Assembly: GCF_026967925.1 (NCBI RefSeq)
Contig: NZ_JAPVBI010000001.1
Coordinates: 1,387,894 to 1,451,893 of the forward strand
Length of the DNA: 64,000 nucleotides
Direction: 5' to 3'
From: Modestobacter sp. VKM Ac-2985
GTDB lineage: Bacteria; Actinomycetota; Actinomycetes; Mycobacteriales; Geodermatophilaceae
In this document: positions 35,430-44,161 of the stretch, piece by piece
How the letters are laid out: every line of letters starts with the position of its first letter
How positions within the stretch are numbered: position 1 is the first letter of the stretch
Notes under the pieces: model-generated
Database searches by the model: none
Seen by the model: the letters and a program-made list of their open reading frames with translations, nothing else
Told to the model about the DNA's origin: nothing
Program-made: the position numbers and the translations under genes

Positions 35430-36478
35430 CCGCCGTCGTCTCGCCACCGCCCTCGACCGTCGACACCGTCGCCCGCGGGCGGGTCCGCCGTGCCTCCCGC
35501 CGGCGCCTGGTGATCACCGTGCTCGCGGTCGCCGTCGTCGTCGCCTTCGCGGTGACGCTGATGGTCGGGCGGACCTTCTACCCGCCGGGGGACGTGCTCC
35601 GCGTCGTCCTGGGCTCCGACGTGCCCGGCGCCTCGTTCACGGTCGGGCGGTTGCGGCTGCCGCGCGCCGTCCTGGCGGTGGTGGCCGGGCTCAGCTTCGG
35701 CCTGGCCGGCGTCACGTTCCAGACGATGCTGCGCAACCCGCTGGCCAGCCCCGACGTCATCGGCATCACCTCGGGGGCCAGCGCCGCGGCGGCCTTCGCG
35801 ATCGTGATCCTCGGCTGGTCCGGTACGGCGGTGTCGGTCACCGCCATCGTGGCGGCGCTCGGGGTGGCGCTGCTGATCTACACGCTGGCGTTCAAGGACG
35901 GCGTCGCCGGGACCCGGCTGATCCTGATCGGCATCGGCGTCGCCGCCATGTGCAAGAGCATCACCTCCTACGTGCTGTCGAAGGCCGGTGCCTGGGACTT
36001 CGCGGAAGCGCTGCGCTGGCTGACCGGCAGCCTCAACGGCAGCACCTGGGAGGCCACCGTGCCGACCCTGATCGCGCTGCTGGTGTTCGGGCCGGTGCTG
36101 TTGGGGCAGACCCGGAACCTCTCCGCGCTGCAGCTCGGCGACGACACCGCCTCCGCACTGGGGGTCCGTGTCGAGCGCACCCGGGTGATCGCGATCGTCG
36201 CCGCGGTGGGCCTGATCGCCTTCGCCACCGCCGCCTGTGGTCCGATCGCGTTCGTGTCCTTCCTGGCGGGCCCGATCGCGGCCCGGCTCGTGGGGCCGAA
36301 CGGCTCGCTGCTCGTGCCGGCCGCCCTGGTGGGGGCCCTGCTCGTGCTCGTGGCCGACCTGTGCGGCCAGTACGCGTTCGGCACCCGCTACCCGGTCGGC
36401 GTGGTCACCGGGGTGCTCGGGGCGCCGTACCTCATCTACCTGATCGTCCGCAGCAACCGCACCGGAGGCTCCCTGTGA
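35426..36478 (+). CDS. Iron-siderophore ABC transporter permease (second FecCD subunit)
   Basis: 350 aa from the GTG at 35426 (GTGA overlap with the first permease). Same family: [59 protein letters not shown]. Together with the preceding subunit it makes a heterodimeric channel. The longer open frame upstream is a shadow. Confidence 0.93.
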   Translation: MTAVVSPPPSTVDTVARGRVRRASRRRLVITVLAVAVVVAFAVTLMVGRTFYPPGDVLRVVLGSDVPGASFTVGRLRLPRAVLAVVAGLSFGLAGVTFQTMLRNPLASPDVIGITSGASAAAAFAIVILGWSGTAVSVTAIVAALGVALLIYTLAFKDGVAGTRLILIGIGVAAMCKSITSYVLSKAGAWDFAEALRWLTGSLNGSTWEATVPTLIALLVFGPVLLGQTRNLSALQLGDDTASALGVRVERTRVIAIVAAVGLIAFATAACGPIAFVSFLAGPIAARLVGPNGSLLVPAALVGALLVLVADLCGQYAFGTRYPVGVVTGVLGAPYLIYLIVRSNRTGGSL

Positions 36479-37311
36479 CCGCCATCCACTCCCTGGCAGC
36501 CGAGGACCTCACGCTGGCCTACGGCGACCGCACCGTGATCGAGGGGCTGGACCTGCTCGTGCCGCCGGGGCGGATCACCGCGGTCGTCGGGGCGAACGCC
36601 TGCGGGAAGTCGACGCTGCTGCGGTCGATGTCGCGGCTGCTGGCCCCGCGCGGCGGGCGGGTGCTGCTCGACGGCAAGGCGGTCCACCGGCTGCCGGCCA
36701 AGGAGCTGGCCCGGACGCTGGGCTTGCTGCCGCAGTCGCCGATCGCGCCGGAGGGGATCACGGTCGCCGACCTCGTCGGCCGGGGACGGCACCCGCACCA
36801 GCGGGTGTTCTCCCGGTGGAGCGCGGCGGACGACGCCGCGGTGGCGGCCGCGCTCGACGCGACCGAGACGACGCCGCTGGCCGACCGGGCCGTCGACGAG
36901 CTCTCCGGTGGGCAGCGCCAGCGGGTGTGGATCGCCATGGCGCTGGCCCAGCAGACGGACGTGCTGCTGCTGGACGAGCCGACGACCTTCCTCGACGTGG
37001 CCCACCAGATCGAGGTGCTCGACCTGCTGACCGACCTGAACCGGGCCCGCGGGACGACGATCGTGATGGTGCTGCACGACCTGAACCTCGCCGCCCGGTA
37101 CGCCGACCACCTGGTCGCGCTGTCCGGCGGCCGGATCCACGCGGCGGGGGAGCCGGCGGACGTGCTGACCGAGGAGTGCGTGCGGGCGGTGTTCGGCCTG
37201 GAGAGCCAGGTGATCGTCGACCCGACCTCGGGCAAGCCGCTGATGCTGCCGATGGGCCGCCACCACACCGCCCCGCGGGCCGACGTCCTGCAGGGCACTC
37301 CCGGGAGCTGA
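36475..37311 (+). CDS. Iron-siderophore ABC transporter ATP-binding protein
   Basis: 278 aa from the GTG at 36475 (GTGA overlap). Walker [10 protein letters not shown] (about residue 38), the variant typical of siderophore ATPases; signature [17 protein letters not shown]; Walker [12 protein letters not shown]; switch His in [11 protein letters not shown]. It powers uptake through the two permeases and closes the four-gene operon. Confidence 0.94.
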   Translation: MTAIHSLAAEDLTLAYGDRTVIEGLDLLVPPGRITAVVGANACGKSTLLRSMSRLLAPRGGRVLLDGKAVHRLPAKELARTLGLLPQSPIAPEGITVADLVGRGRHPHQRVFSRWSAADDAAVAAALDATETTPLADRAVDELSGGQRQRVWIAMALAQQTDVLLLDEPTTFLDVAHQIEVLDLLTDLNRARGTTIVMVLHDLNLAARYADHLVALSGGRIHAAGEPADVLTEECVRAVFGLESQVIVDPTSGKPLMLPMGRHHTAPRADVLQGTPGS

Positions 37312-37347
37312 CCCGCCGGGCTCGTCGGTGGGCAGGGGCGGCGGTCG

Positions 37348-38439
37348 TCAGCGGTTGGTGGAGAGCACGACGTCGTCGACGTAGGTGATCCCGGTGGCGG
37401 CCTGCGAGTCGCGGTACTGGCCGATCTTCAGGTAGGACCCGGAGTCCATCATCGTGCGGCCGTACTGCCAGCCGGCGCGCTGCACCCCGTCGACCCACGC
37501 CTCGGCGCCGCCGGTGGCCGGGTCGTTGGACATCACGAAGTGCACGTTGACGTCGAACCACTCGCCGAGCTGGAACTCGCCGGCGGGCACCAGGACCTGG
37601 CTCTTGCCCTCCATGCCGACGCGGAACAGCAGGTCGTTGTCGTCGGACAGGCCGAGGGTGATGGCGGGGGAGGAGATCCCGGTGTGCCACTGGGTCAGGA
37701 TGTAGAACCGGCCGTTCTGCTCCTGCTGCATGGACGGGTCGACCATGAGCCGCTGCTGGAACCAGCCCTCGAACCCCTCGGTGAGGGCGGTGGCCGACCT
37801 GTCGGCGGAGGAGGGGGACAGCTCGGAGCGCTCTCCGCCCGCGGACCGGTCGCCCTGGCGCAGCTCGAACCGGGCGACCCGGTTCCCGTCGATGGTGGGG
37901 AAGGTCGTGCGGGTGGGCGAGCCCTCGGCCGCCCACCCGGGGCACAGGCTGGACGACGCCGCGGTCTCGTGGTTCTGGACGTGCACCCACACGCCGCAGT
38001 CCAGGCCGCGCTCGAAGTCGTCGGACCAGAGCACGGTGTTCCCGGCGGGCCCACGGCCACCGGTGGCCGGCTGCGGTTCGACGGTCGGCTCCGGCGCTGG
38101 CTCGGGGGTCGGCTCTGGTGTCGGCTCGGGAGTCGGTGTCGGTGTCGGCTCCGGCTCCGGTGTCGCGGTGGGTGTGGCGATGGGCGCCGGAGACGACGTG
38201 GCGGGAGGCGGCTCCTCCACGGGTGCGCTGGTGGTGGGCGCGGGCGACTCGGTGGCCTTGGGCTTCTTGTTGGCTTGGCCGCGCGAGGCCGCGGTGGTGA
38301 CCTGGACGTCGGACTCAGCGCTGCTGACGGCGGTCGGACGTTCCTCGCGGGCGGCGTTCGCGACGGTGGAGCCGGTGAGCAGGGTGGCCAGCGCGAGCGT
38401 GCCGGCGACGGCAGCCCGGCGGGTGGGGGAGAGCGACAT
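37348..38439 (-). CDS. Secreted heparin-lyase-like protein with Pro-rich linker
   Basis: 363 aa from the ATG at 38439 preceded by GGGGGGT. A signal peptide (about 1-30, cleavage after NAA) is followed by a Lys/Ser region and a low-complexity linker of PEPTPTPEP-type repeats (about 70-115). The C-terminal domain (about 130-363) has the jelly-roll pattern of polysaccharide-lyase family (heparin lyase I type): VLWSDDFERGLDCGVW, GNRVARFELRQGD, GERSELSPSS, FYILTQWHTG. It would bind or cleave an acidic polysaccharide outside the cell; catalytic identity is not proven. Confidence 0.75.
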   Translation of the reverse strand: MSLSPTRRAAVAGTLALATLLTGSTVANAAREERPTAVSSAESDVQVTTAASRGQANKKPKATESPAPTTSAPVEEPPPATSSPAPIATPTATPEPEPTPTPTPEPTPEPTPEPAPEPTVEPQPATGGRGPAGNTVLWSDDFERGLDCGVWVHVQNHETAASSSLCPGWAAEGSPTRTTFPTIDGNRVARFELRQGDRSAGGERSELSPSSADRSATALTEGFEGWFQQRLMVDPSMQQEQNGRFYILTQWHTGISSPAITLGLSDDNDLLFRVGMEGKSQVLVPAGEFQLGEWFDVNVHFVMSNDPATGGAEAWVDGVQRAGWQYGRTMMDSGSYLKIGQYRDSQAATGITYVDDVVLSTNR

Positions 38440-38688
38440 CGGGGGGTCCTGTTCAGGCGTGGAGGCGAGCCACGCCCGGACGGGTGGCGATAGAGGTATC
38501 GGCTGGGTCCGGGAGGAAACGGAGCCCCCGTCGGGGTGAGACGGTGACGGGCGCGGGACCGTTCGGTGCCGGTCCACACCGATGACGGGGGTCGGGCGCC
38601 ATGTCGGCAAGCTGGGGCGGCCCGTGCTCGCCGAGGAGCATCACGAGCAGCAGGAACGGCATGTCGTCCCACACCTGAGGAGCGCGCC

Positions 38689-39180
38689 ATGAAGCACACC
38701 AACTCGATCGAGATCGCCCTGCCGCGGGAGGGCGTGGCCCAGCTGCTCGCCGACCCGGCACACTTCCCGAAGTGGCTGCGGGGCCTGGTGCTGCACGAAC
38801 CGCTGAGTGGGACACACGGGCAGCTCGGGACCACGTCGCGGGTCGTGATGCAGTCGGGTCAGCGGGAGATCGAGGTCACCGAGACGATCACACGCCGGGA
38901 TCCGGCAGACCTGCACGGGATCCCCGAGGGGATCGTCGTCCACTTCGGCCGCGAGATCGTCGGCGCGGGAATGTGGAGCGTCGTGCGCGATCGGCTGACC
39001 GAAGCCGATCCAAGGACGACGCTCTGGGAGAGCGAGAGCGAGTACCGGTTCAGCGGTCTGCTGATGCGACTGGTCGGGCTGCTCATGCCCGGCTCTTTCC
39101 GCAAGCAGTCGCAACAGCACATGCAGGACTTCAAGGAGTTCGCCGAACGGGGCAAGGACGTCCGCGAAGGGCAGAACTGA
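38689..39180 (+). CDS. SRPBCC-family protein
   Basis: 163 aa from the ATG at 38689 with GAGGAG upstream. Typical polyketide-cyclase/START-like pattern: N-terminal strand NSIEIALPREGVAQLLADPA, central sheet with EVTETITRRD, C-terminal helix MQDFKEFAERGKDV. Such proteins bind hydrophobic ligands; the role is unknown. It is the last chromosomal gene before the prophage border. Confidence 0.8.
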   Translation: MKHTNSIEIALPREGVAQLLADPAHFPKWLRGLVLHEPLSGTHGQLGTTSRVVMQSGQREIEVTETITRRDPADLHGIPEGIVVHFGREIVGAGMWSVVRDRLTEADPRTTLWESESEYRFSGLLMRLVGLLMPGSFRKQSQQHMQDFKEFAERGKDVREGQN

Positions 39181-39271
39181 TCTGCCGCAGTCAGCAACGA
39201 AGACCTTCGACGGCGTTCAGCGGCTGCTCGGCGCGCCCGGTCACGGGATCCCGTACCCGCGTACTGCCTGG

Positions 39272-39316
39272 TGGTGGGGCGGGTGGGGCTCGAACCCACG
39301 ACCCAGGGATTATGAG
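39272..39316 (-). other. tRNA-Met(CAT) 3' half (attachment site, left border of prophage)
   Basis: On the minus strand the sequence reads anticodon loop CTCATAA (39,316-39,310), anticodon stem TCCCT, variable loop GGGTC, T-arm GTGGG-TTCGAGC-CCCAC, acceptor strand CCGCCCC, discriminator A and CCA (39,274-39,272). The expected 5' acceptor strand GGGGCGG and the D-arm are missing to the right. The 5' part has therefore been replaced by other DNA exactly in the anticodon region, the usual crossover point of tyrosine integrases. The intact tRNA should lie at the far prophage end. Confidence 0.8.
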
Positions 39317-39496
39317 TCGCCCGGCCGGCCGTGCAGGCCCGTCCAGATCGGTGCGAGATCCCCGCCGTTCCGGGCTTCCTGCGGCCCGGGCCGTCCAGGA
39401 TCGTCCGGTGCTGTGCGCGCTTGGTGCTACCGCTGCTGCTACCACTGGCGGCCAGCGGGCCGGTTCTGTCGGTACCCCGGTCTACCGTCGCCCGCC

Positions 39497-39733
39497 GTGC
39501 CTGACCTGACCGCTGAAGAGCTCTCCGTCCTCGACTTCGAGGACCAGTGGTGGCGACACCGGGGGGCGAAGGACGAGGCGATCGAACGGCTCTTCGGTAC
39601 GACTCCCGTGCGTCACTACCAGCGCGTCACTGCCCTGCTCGATCGTCCCGAGGCGCTCGCCGCCCGGCCCGTCGTCGTTGGCCGGCTTCGGCGCCTGCGC
39701 GAGCGGCGGCGTCGCTCGATCGGGTCTAGGTAG
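39497..39733 (+). CDS. DUF3263 protein
   Basis: 78 aa from a GTG. Clear DUF3263 pattern: LSVLDFEDQWWRHRGAKDEA, IERLFGTTPVRHYQRVTAL, LLDRPEALAARP. It is a small HTH-like protein common in actinobacteria and their phages; it may bind DNA. It is the first gene inside the prophage border. Confidence 0.85.
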   Translation: MPDLTAEELSVLDFEDQWWRHRGAKDEAIERLFGTTPVRHYQRVTALLDRPEALAARPVVVGRLRRLRERRRRSIGSR

Positions 39734-39798
39734 GGCAGTAGAGGCACGGGCGGGGAAGCGGCCGGTACCGTCCGGCCATCACGCACGGGGGAGAACGC

Positions 39799-40386
39799 AT
39801 GAAGCGCACAGCAGTGACCTTGACCGCCGTCGGTCTGCTTGGCCTGGCCGGCTGCGGCTCCGGCGAGGACGAGGAGAGCGTCGCCGAGGCCAGTTCGGCG
39901 CCGGCCACCACGTCCACGGCGGCGGCCACGTCCAGTACGCCCAGGTCGACCGCATCGTCGACACCCACCCCGGCCTCCACGTCGGCGCTTTCGCCGGAAG
40001 CTGAACAGGCGCTCGTGCGGACGATCTTCGGACAGGTGTTCACCAACAACCAGGAGGCCCTGTCCAACGAGTTGGTCAAGTCCAACTCGTTGGTCGAGGC
40101 GCAGACGGAGTTCCGGTTCGACCCGGAGGCGCTCAGCCTTGTGCTGGGCGTGACGTCGACGTACAGCACCGACACTTACGTGCCCGAGCTGGCCTACGAC
40201 CTGGCGGCGGGGTTCGCCCCAGTGTTCTGGGGGCCGGAGGGCACGGATTCGGTGCGGCCGGAGTCGTTGCCGTCGTTCTCGACGACGGTGGATGCGCTGA
40301 CGTACGTGTGTGATGGGCCGACGATGGTGGCCCTGCAGGACCGCGAGCTGAGCCAGGAGATGTTCGTCGAGCGCTGCTCCGTCTGA
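39799..40386 (+). CDS. Phage-encoded lipoprotein (putative lysogenic-conversion protein)
   Basis: 195 aa. Signal peptide with lipobox LAGC (Cys about 17), then a Ser/Thr/Ala-rich linker of about 45 residues and a small globular domain with two Cys near the C-terminus (TYVCDGP, ERCSV), which could form a disulphide. No family named. As it is transcribed away from the late genes and next to the attachment site, it is likely expressed in the lysogen; surface lipoproteins in this position often exclude superinfecting phages (inference). Confidence 0.65.
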   Translation: MKRTAVTLTAVGLLGLAGCGSGEDEESVAEASSAPATTSTAAATSSTPRSTASSTPTPASTSALSPEAEQALVRTIFGQVFTNNQEALSNELVKSNSLVEAQTEFRFDPEALSLVLGVTSTYSTDTYVPELAYDLAAGFAPVFWGPEGTDSVRPESLPSFSTTVDALTYVCDGPTMVALQDRELSQEMFVERCSV

Positions 40387-40403
40387 CCGCGCGAACGCAC
40401 GAA

Positions 40404-40440
40404 GGCCCCGCCCGCCAGCTGGATGCTGACGGACGGGGCT
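40404..40440. terminator. Terminator hairpin behind lipoprotein gene
   Basis: GGCCCCGCCCG pairs with CGGACGGGGCT (ten of eleven positions, one G-T) around a 15-nt loop, 17 bp behind the lipoprotein stop. Confidence 0.6.
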
Positions 40441-40661
40441 CCGTTGTGTCGGTGGCGCTGCAGCGGCCGGCTACCGGACCGCGGGGCGGGATGACGTAGC
40501 CGGGTGGCGGGTGACCTCGCCGACGGGGCCAGCCTGCCGAACGACTGGGCTTGAGCGAGGACAGTGTCCACAGGCAGCAGCCCTGTCCACAGCCACAGAC
40601 CCTGTCGCCCAACCCGCGCGCGGGGCGACGACACGACCCCCGTGGTACAGACTCCCCGAGC

Positions 40662-40958
40662 ATGAGCAAGTTCCGCGTGACGGTGCAGGTCGACATCGAG
40701 ATCGACGAGACGGACGAGCAGACGAAGGCCACTGCCGCAGAAGCCATCCACGCACTGCGGCAGCAGTACGAGGGTCGTGATGTCCAGAACGTCTCTTCGC
40801 GAGGCGAGTCCCCAGAGGTGGCCATCCACGGGCTGGTGCAGCATCCGCCGGTCGTTGCGACCGGCCTGGTGCTCGGTGCCGTCTTCCGCGGGGTGCAGTC
40901 GACGCCCTGCGGCATCTTGCTGGAGAACCTGCACGCCGAGAGCGAGCCGAGAAGCTGA
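40662..40958 (+). CDS. Small hypothetical prophage protein
   Basis: 98 aa from the ATG at 40662; the frame is open upstream to 40551 but without ribosome-binding site. It starts MSKFRVTVQVDIEIDETDEQ and is acidic with a short beta-strand pattern and one Cys. No family recognised. It ends 37 bp before the convergent end of the first fibre gene. Confidence 0.55.
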   Translation: MSKFRVTVQVDIEIDETDEQTKATAAEAIHALRQQYEGRDVQNVSSRGESPEVAIHGLVQHPPVVATGLVLGAVFRGVQSTPCGILLENLHAESEPRS

Positions 40959-40994
40959 ACGGTCGCCCTGCCGGCTCGTAGCGCCCCCTTCGGG

Positions 40995-43900
40995 TCAGGC
41001 CAGAGCTGTGACCGCGAAGTCGTCGTAGGCGTTGCCGGTCCCGTTGCCGGCGGCCCACAGGCCGTGTCGCGTGGCGGTCTGGTTGAACGTCGAGGTGACC
41101 GGCGTCTGGGCGGTGCCGTTGACGTAGGGGGTGATGGTGGACCCGGACAGTTCGACCCGCAGCGTCGCGGGAAGTCCGGGGGTGGTCGCGGCGATGGAGG
41201 CCAGCTGGGAGCCGCCGCCGTTCTCGATGCGGAACAGCTCGTAGTTGTTGGCCGCGTTGCCGCCGTACCGCAGGAGCAGGTAGTTCTCGGCGTCGGTCAT
41301 GCGGAAGCAGATGCCGGACTCACCCGCGCCGAGGGTGACGGTCGCCTCGACCGCGCAGTCCGCGACACCAGCCTCCACCGTCGCGTGCCGGAACTGACCG
41401 GTCGCCGATCCGGTGCCGAGGTACTCGGCGGCGTTGGCGTCAATGCCCCAGTCGCCCTTGGTGGTCCAGGCTCCACCGGTCGGTGCGCTGCCGAGGGACG
41501 CCGAATTGGCGCGGGTGAAGTCGTCCTCGGCGTAGATGGTCGGCCCGGTCGGCTCAGGCTCGGGCTCCGGTTCGACCGGCGGTGCGGTGGACGTGGTGGT
41601 GGCCGTTGCCAGGTAGCCCTCGACGAGGGAGTCCGCGACCCACTCCATCCCAGCGCCGGAGGGGTGGATCTGGTCGTACATGAGTCCCTCGGTCGCAGTG
41701 AAGGTCCGGGAGCGGCGTCCGAACACCTTGTCCTGGGAGTTCCAGACCGCGCAGCGCTCCCACCGGTTGGTGAGCTGTAGGTAGGCGTTGCGCATCGTGT
41801 TGCTGTACTGCTGGGCCTGCGCGCTGGTGATGGATCCGTCGCCGCCGTCGGTGCAGATCGAGTTCGGGATTCGCAGGATCAGGTCGACGTTGGGCAGGTC
41901 GGCCCGGATGGCGTCGATCTCGGTGATCATCCGGGACACGAGGGTGCTCGTGGTGGCCCCGAAGCGGACGTCGTTGATGCCCATGCTGTAGACGATCAGG
42001 TCGGGGCTGAAGGTGGTGACCGGTCCGCCGACCGTCGCCTCAGCCCAGTAGCCCTCCGAGGTGTGCCCGGCGATGCCGAACATCTCGACGTTGGCGGCGA
42101 CGACTCCGGCCAGGGCGCCGCTGGTCGCGGCGTGGACGTTGACGAGCTGCGTCTTGAGCTGCCCGATCTCCTGGAAGCCGGGGTCGGACGTGGAGTCCCC
42201 GAGGAAGGCCACCTTCGCGGTCTCGGGGGCGGTGCCGAGCTTGGCCGCCCAGTTCGGCAGAGCGGCGGCGACCGTGCCACCGCTGCTGATCGGCTGACCG
42301 TTGACCGTCGGCGCGCTGGCGAAGTCGACGTCGCCCAGGTTGAGCGTGGCGGCGTTCTGCACAGCGGCAACAGCGTCCGCATCGCTGTAGCCGGTCGACG
42401 CGGACGGGTCCAGTACGGACTGGTTGCCCTCAGCTTCCACGATCAGCGTCTGGGACTGGGGGTCCTGCTCGCCCCGGTGGTACAGGTCCTGGTTGTAGTA
42501 GCTGTTCGGCGGGACGTCGCCGGACATCCACTCGCCGGTGCCCCAGAAGGTGACGCCGATCCCGGCGGCGTTGAGGAGGTCCAGGGCGAGCTGCCCGAGG
42601 GCGTTCCACTCGGCGGTGGACTCGTCGTTGGGCCAGCCCATCTCGCCGATGAACCCGCGCTGGTTGTGGGTGCTCAGCCAGGTGATGAAGTTGTTGGCGT
42701 CGGCGGTGACGCGCTGGGTGATGCCACCGGACCAGCCGGCGTCGATGTCCTTCTGGTTCTCCCCGGCGTACGTCTTGCCGTTCTCGTAGGTACCCGACCG
42801 GTCGGAGTCGAGGTACATGTGCGCTTCGTAGACGATGTTGTTGGCGGGGTCGGTGATCCAGGGGTCGCCGTTGTTCTGCTGCCAGCCCCAGACGCCGCTC
42901 CAGGCGTCTCCGGCGACGAAGATGGGGCGGGTGTCGCCGGTGTCCCGGATGGCGGTGACGGCTGCCTGACTGTGGGTCTTCCAGGTGTCGGTGCCGGGCA
43001 GGTCGTGGGGTTCGTTCATGAGGCCGTAGGCGGCGGCTGCGGGCTGGTTGGCGAACTCGGTGGCGAGGCGGGACCACACGTCAGCGAACTGGGCGGGGGT
43101 GATGCCGGCGCCCATGACCACCTGAGTGTCGTCGGCCAGCCAGCGGCGCCCGTAGTTCTTCATGTCCAGCAGCACGAGCAGCCCGGAGTTGGCGGCGCGC
43201 TGCACGGCGTCCTTGAGCTCGGCGAGCTTGGTGGCGTCCAGGGCGCCGCCCATGACGGGCTGCACGCGCTCCCACAGGAAGTCGATGCGCACGATGGTGT
43301 GGCCGCGGGAGGCGATGTAGTCGTAGAACGCCTGCGAGTTGAAGTGGTAGTCGGTCTCGACGGTGCCGGGGACGCGGGTCGCGTCTTCGGGTGAGCCGCC
43401 ACCACCGGCGGTGTTGACGCCGCGCAGGTAGGTGTAGTCGTCGAAGGTGAGGGCGCCGGTAGGCGTGGATCCGAAGGGGACGCCGTTGACGGTGGGCGCC
43501 GCGCGGAAGTCGACGGTGCCTAGCGACAGGGAGGTGGCGGCCTCGACGGCGCCTACGGCCGCCGCGTCGGTGTAGGCGGCCGGGATGGCGAGCCCGTCGA
43601 CGACCGCCTTGACCCCGGCGGGCGTGACCGCGCGGCTCGTGTCGGTGCCGGTCGTCGTCTCGGTGTTGGTGGCAAGCTCGACGATGCCCTTGGTCGTGGT
43701 CGAGGCGTCCGACACCGCCGCGCCGCCGTCCGTGCCGATCGGCACGCCGGCCACCGTGGGCGCCTGGGTGAAGTCCCACGCTCCCGTCGGGGCGACGGTC
43801 GCCTCGGTCTCGACCGCTGCGACAGAGGCCGCCTTCAGCGCCGTTCCGGTGTCGGTGGCGTCGTCAGCGACGAGCGCGGCGATGCCAGCGTCGTCCAGAC

Positions 43901-44093
43901 CGCTTCCGGCCTCGCCGATCTTCGCGTAGCGGGCGTCTCCGAGCGCGGGGGTGAGGTACTTGGCGGTCGGGGCCGGCGTGACCCCGTCGACCAGGAGCCA
44001 CCCGACCGCCGCGTGGTCGTCGACCGACGCCACGGACACCGAGGCGCGGGCGTTCCCGAGCTGCGGGTGGTACATGAGCACGAACTGCGACAC
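40995..44093 (-). CDS. Multi-domain tail fibre with GH5 glycosidase and SGNH esterase
   Basis: 1032 aa. Residues 1-215 are a repetitive fibre stalk with LGDARYAKIG and (V)DFxxAPTVxGxPI motifs. Residues about 218-535 are a GH5-like glycoside hydrolase: acid/base Glu361 in LMNEPHD and nucleophile Glu483 in GEMGWPND. A second fibre linker (568-606) repeats the first one (174-212). Residues about 615-830 are an SGNH/GDSL esterase: GDST (632-635), GIND (705-708), DQIHP (807-811). A Pro/Glu linker and a C-terminal laminin-G/concanavalin-like sugar-binding domain (855-1032) follow. It probably degrades and deacylates a host surface polysaccharide. It is the last gene of the late operon. Confidence 0.85.
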   Translation of the reverse strand: MSQFVLMYHPQLGNARASVSVASVDDHAAVGWLLVDGVTPAPTAKYLTPALGDARYAKIGEAGSGLDDAGIAALVADDATDTGTALKAASVAAVETEATVAPTGAWDFTQAPTVAGVPIGTDGGAAVSDASTTTKGIVELATNTETTTGTDTSRAVTPAGVKAVVDGLAIPAAYTDAAAVGAVEAATSLSLGTVDFRAAPTVNGVPFGSTPTGALTFDDYTYLRGVNTAGGGGSPEDATRVPGTVETDYHFNSQAFYDYIASRGHTIVRIDFLWERVQPVMGGALDATKLAELKDAVQRAANSGLLVLLDMKNYGRRWLADDTQVVMGAGITPAQFADVWSRLATEFANQPAAAAYGLMNEPHDLPGTDTWKTHSQAAVTAIRDTGDTRPIFVAGDAWSGVWGWQQNNGDPWITDPANNIVYEAHMYLDSDRSGTYENGKTYAGENQKDIDAGWSGGITQRVTADANNFITWLSTHNQRGFIGEMGWPNDESTAEWNALGQLALDLLNAAGIGVTFWGTGEWMSGDVPPNSYYNQDLYHRGEQDPQSQTLIVEAEGNQSVLDPSASTGYSDADAVAAVQNAATLNLGDVDFASAPTVNGQPISSGGTVAAALPNWAAKLGTAPETAKVAFLGDSTSDPGFQEIGQLKTQLVNVHAATSGALAGVVAANVEMFGIAGHTSEGYWAEATVGGPVTTFSPDLIVYSMGINDVRFGATTSTLVSRMITEIDAIRADLPNVDLILRIPNSICTDGGDGSITSAQAQQYSNTMRNAYLQLTNRWERCAVWNSQDKVFGRRSRTFTATEGLMYDQIHPSGAGMEWVADSLVEGYLATATTTSTAPPVEPEPEPEPTGPTIYAEDDFTRANSASLGSAPTGGAWTTKGDWGIDANAAEYLGTGSATGQFRHATVEAGVADCAVEATVTLGAGESGICFRMTDAENYLLLRYGGNAANNYELFRIENGGGSQLASIAATTPGLPATLRVELSGSTITPYVNGTAQTPVTSTFNQTATRHGLWAAGNGTGNAYDDFAVTALA

Positions 44094-44161
44094 GGGATGC
44101 TCCTAGGTCAGACGGAATGGGCCGTCCACCCGGGTGGGTGTCGGCTCCTGTGAGCGGTGGG

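Noticed and set aside
38100-38180. DNA repeat in the heparin-lyase-like gene as a separate element
   Set aside because: The imperfect repeats simply encode the PTPEP-type linker and do not extend beyond it.
39272-39360. Functional tRNA-Met gene on the minus strand
   Set aside because: The anticodon loop and 3' half are good, but the anticodon stem has a mismatch and no D-arm or matching acceptor strand exists upstream.
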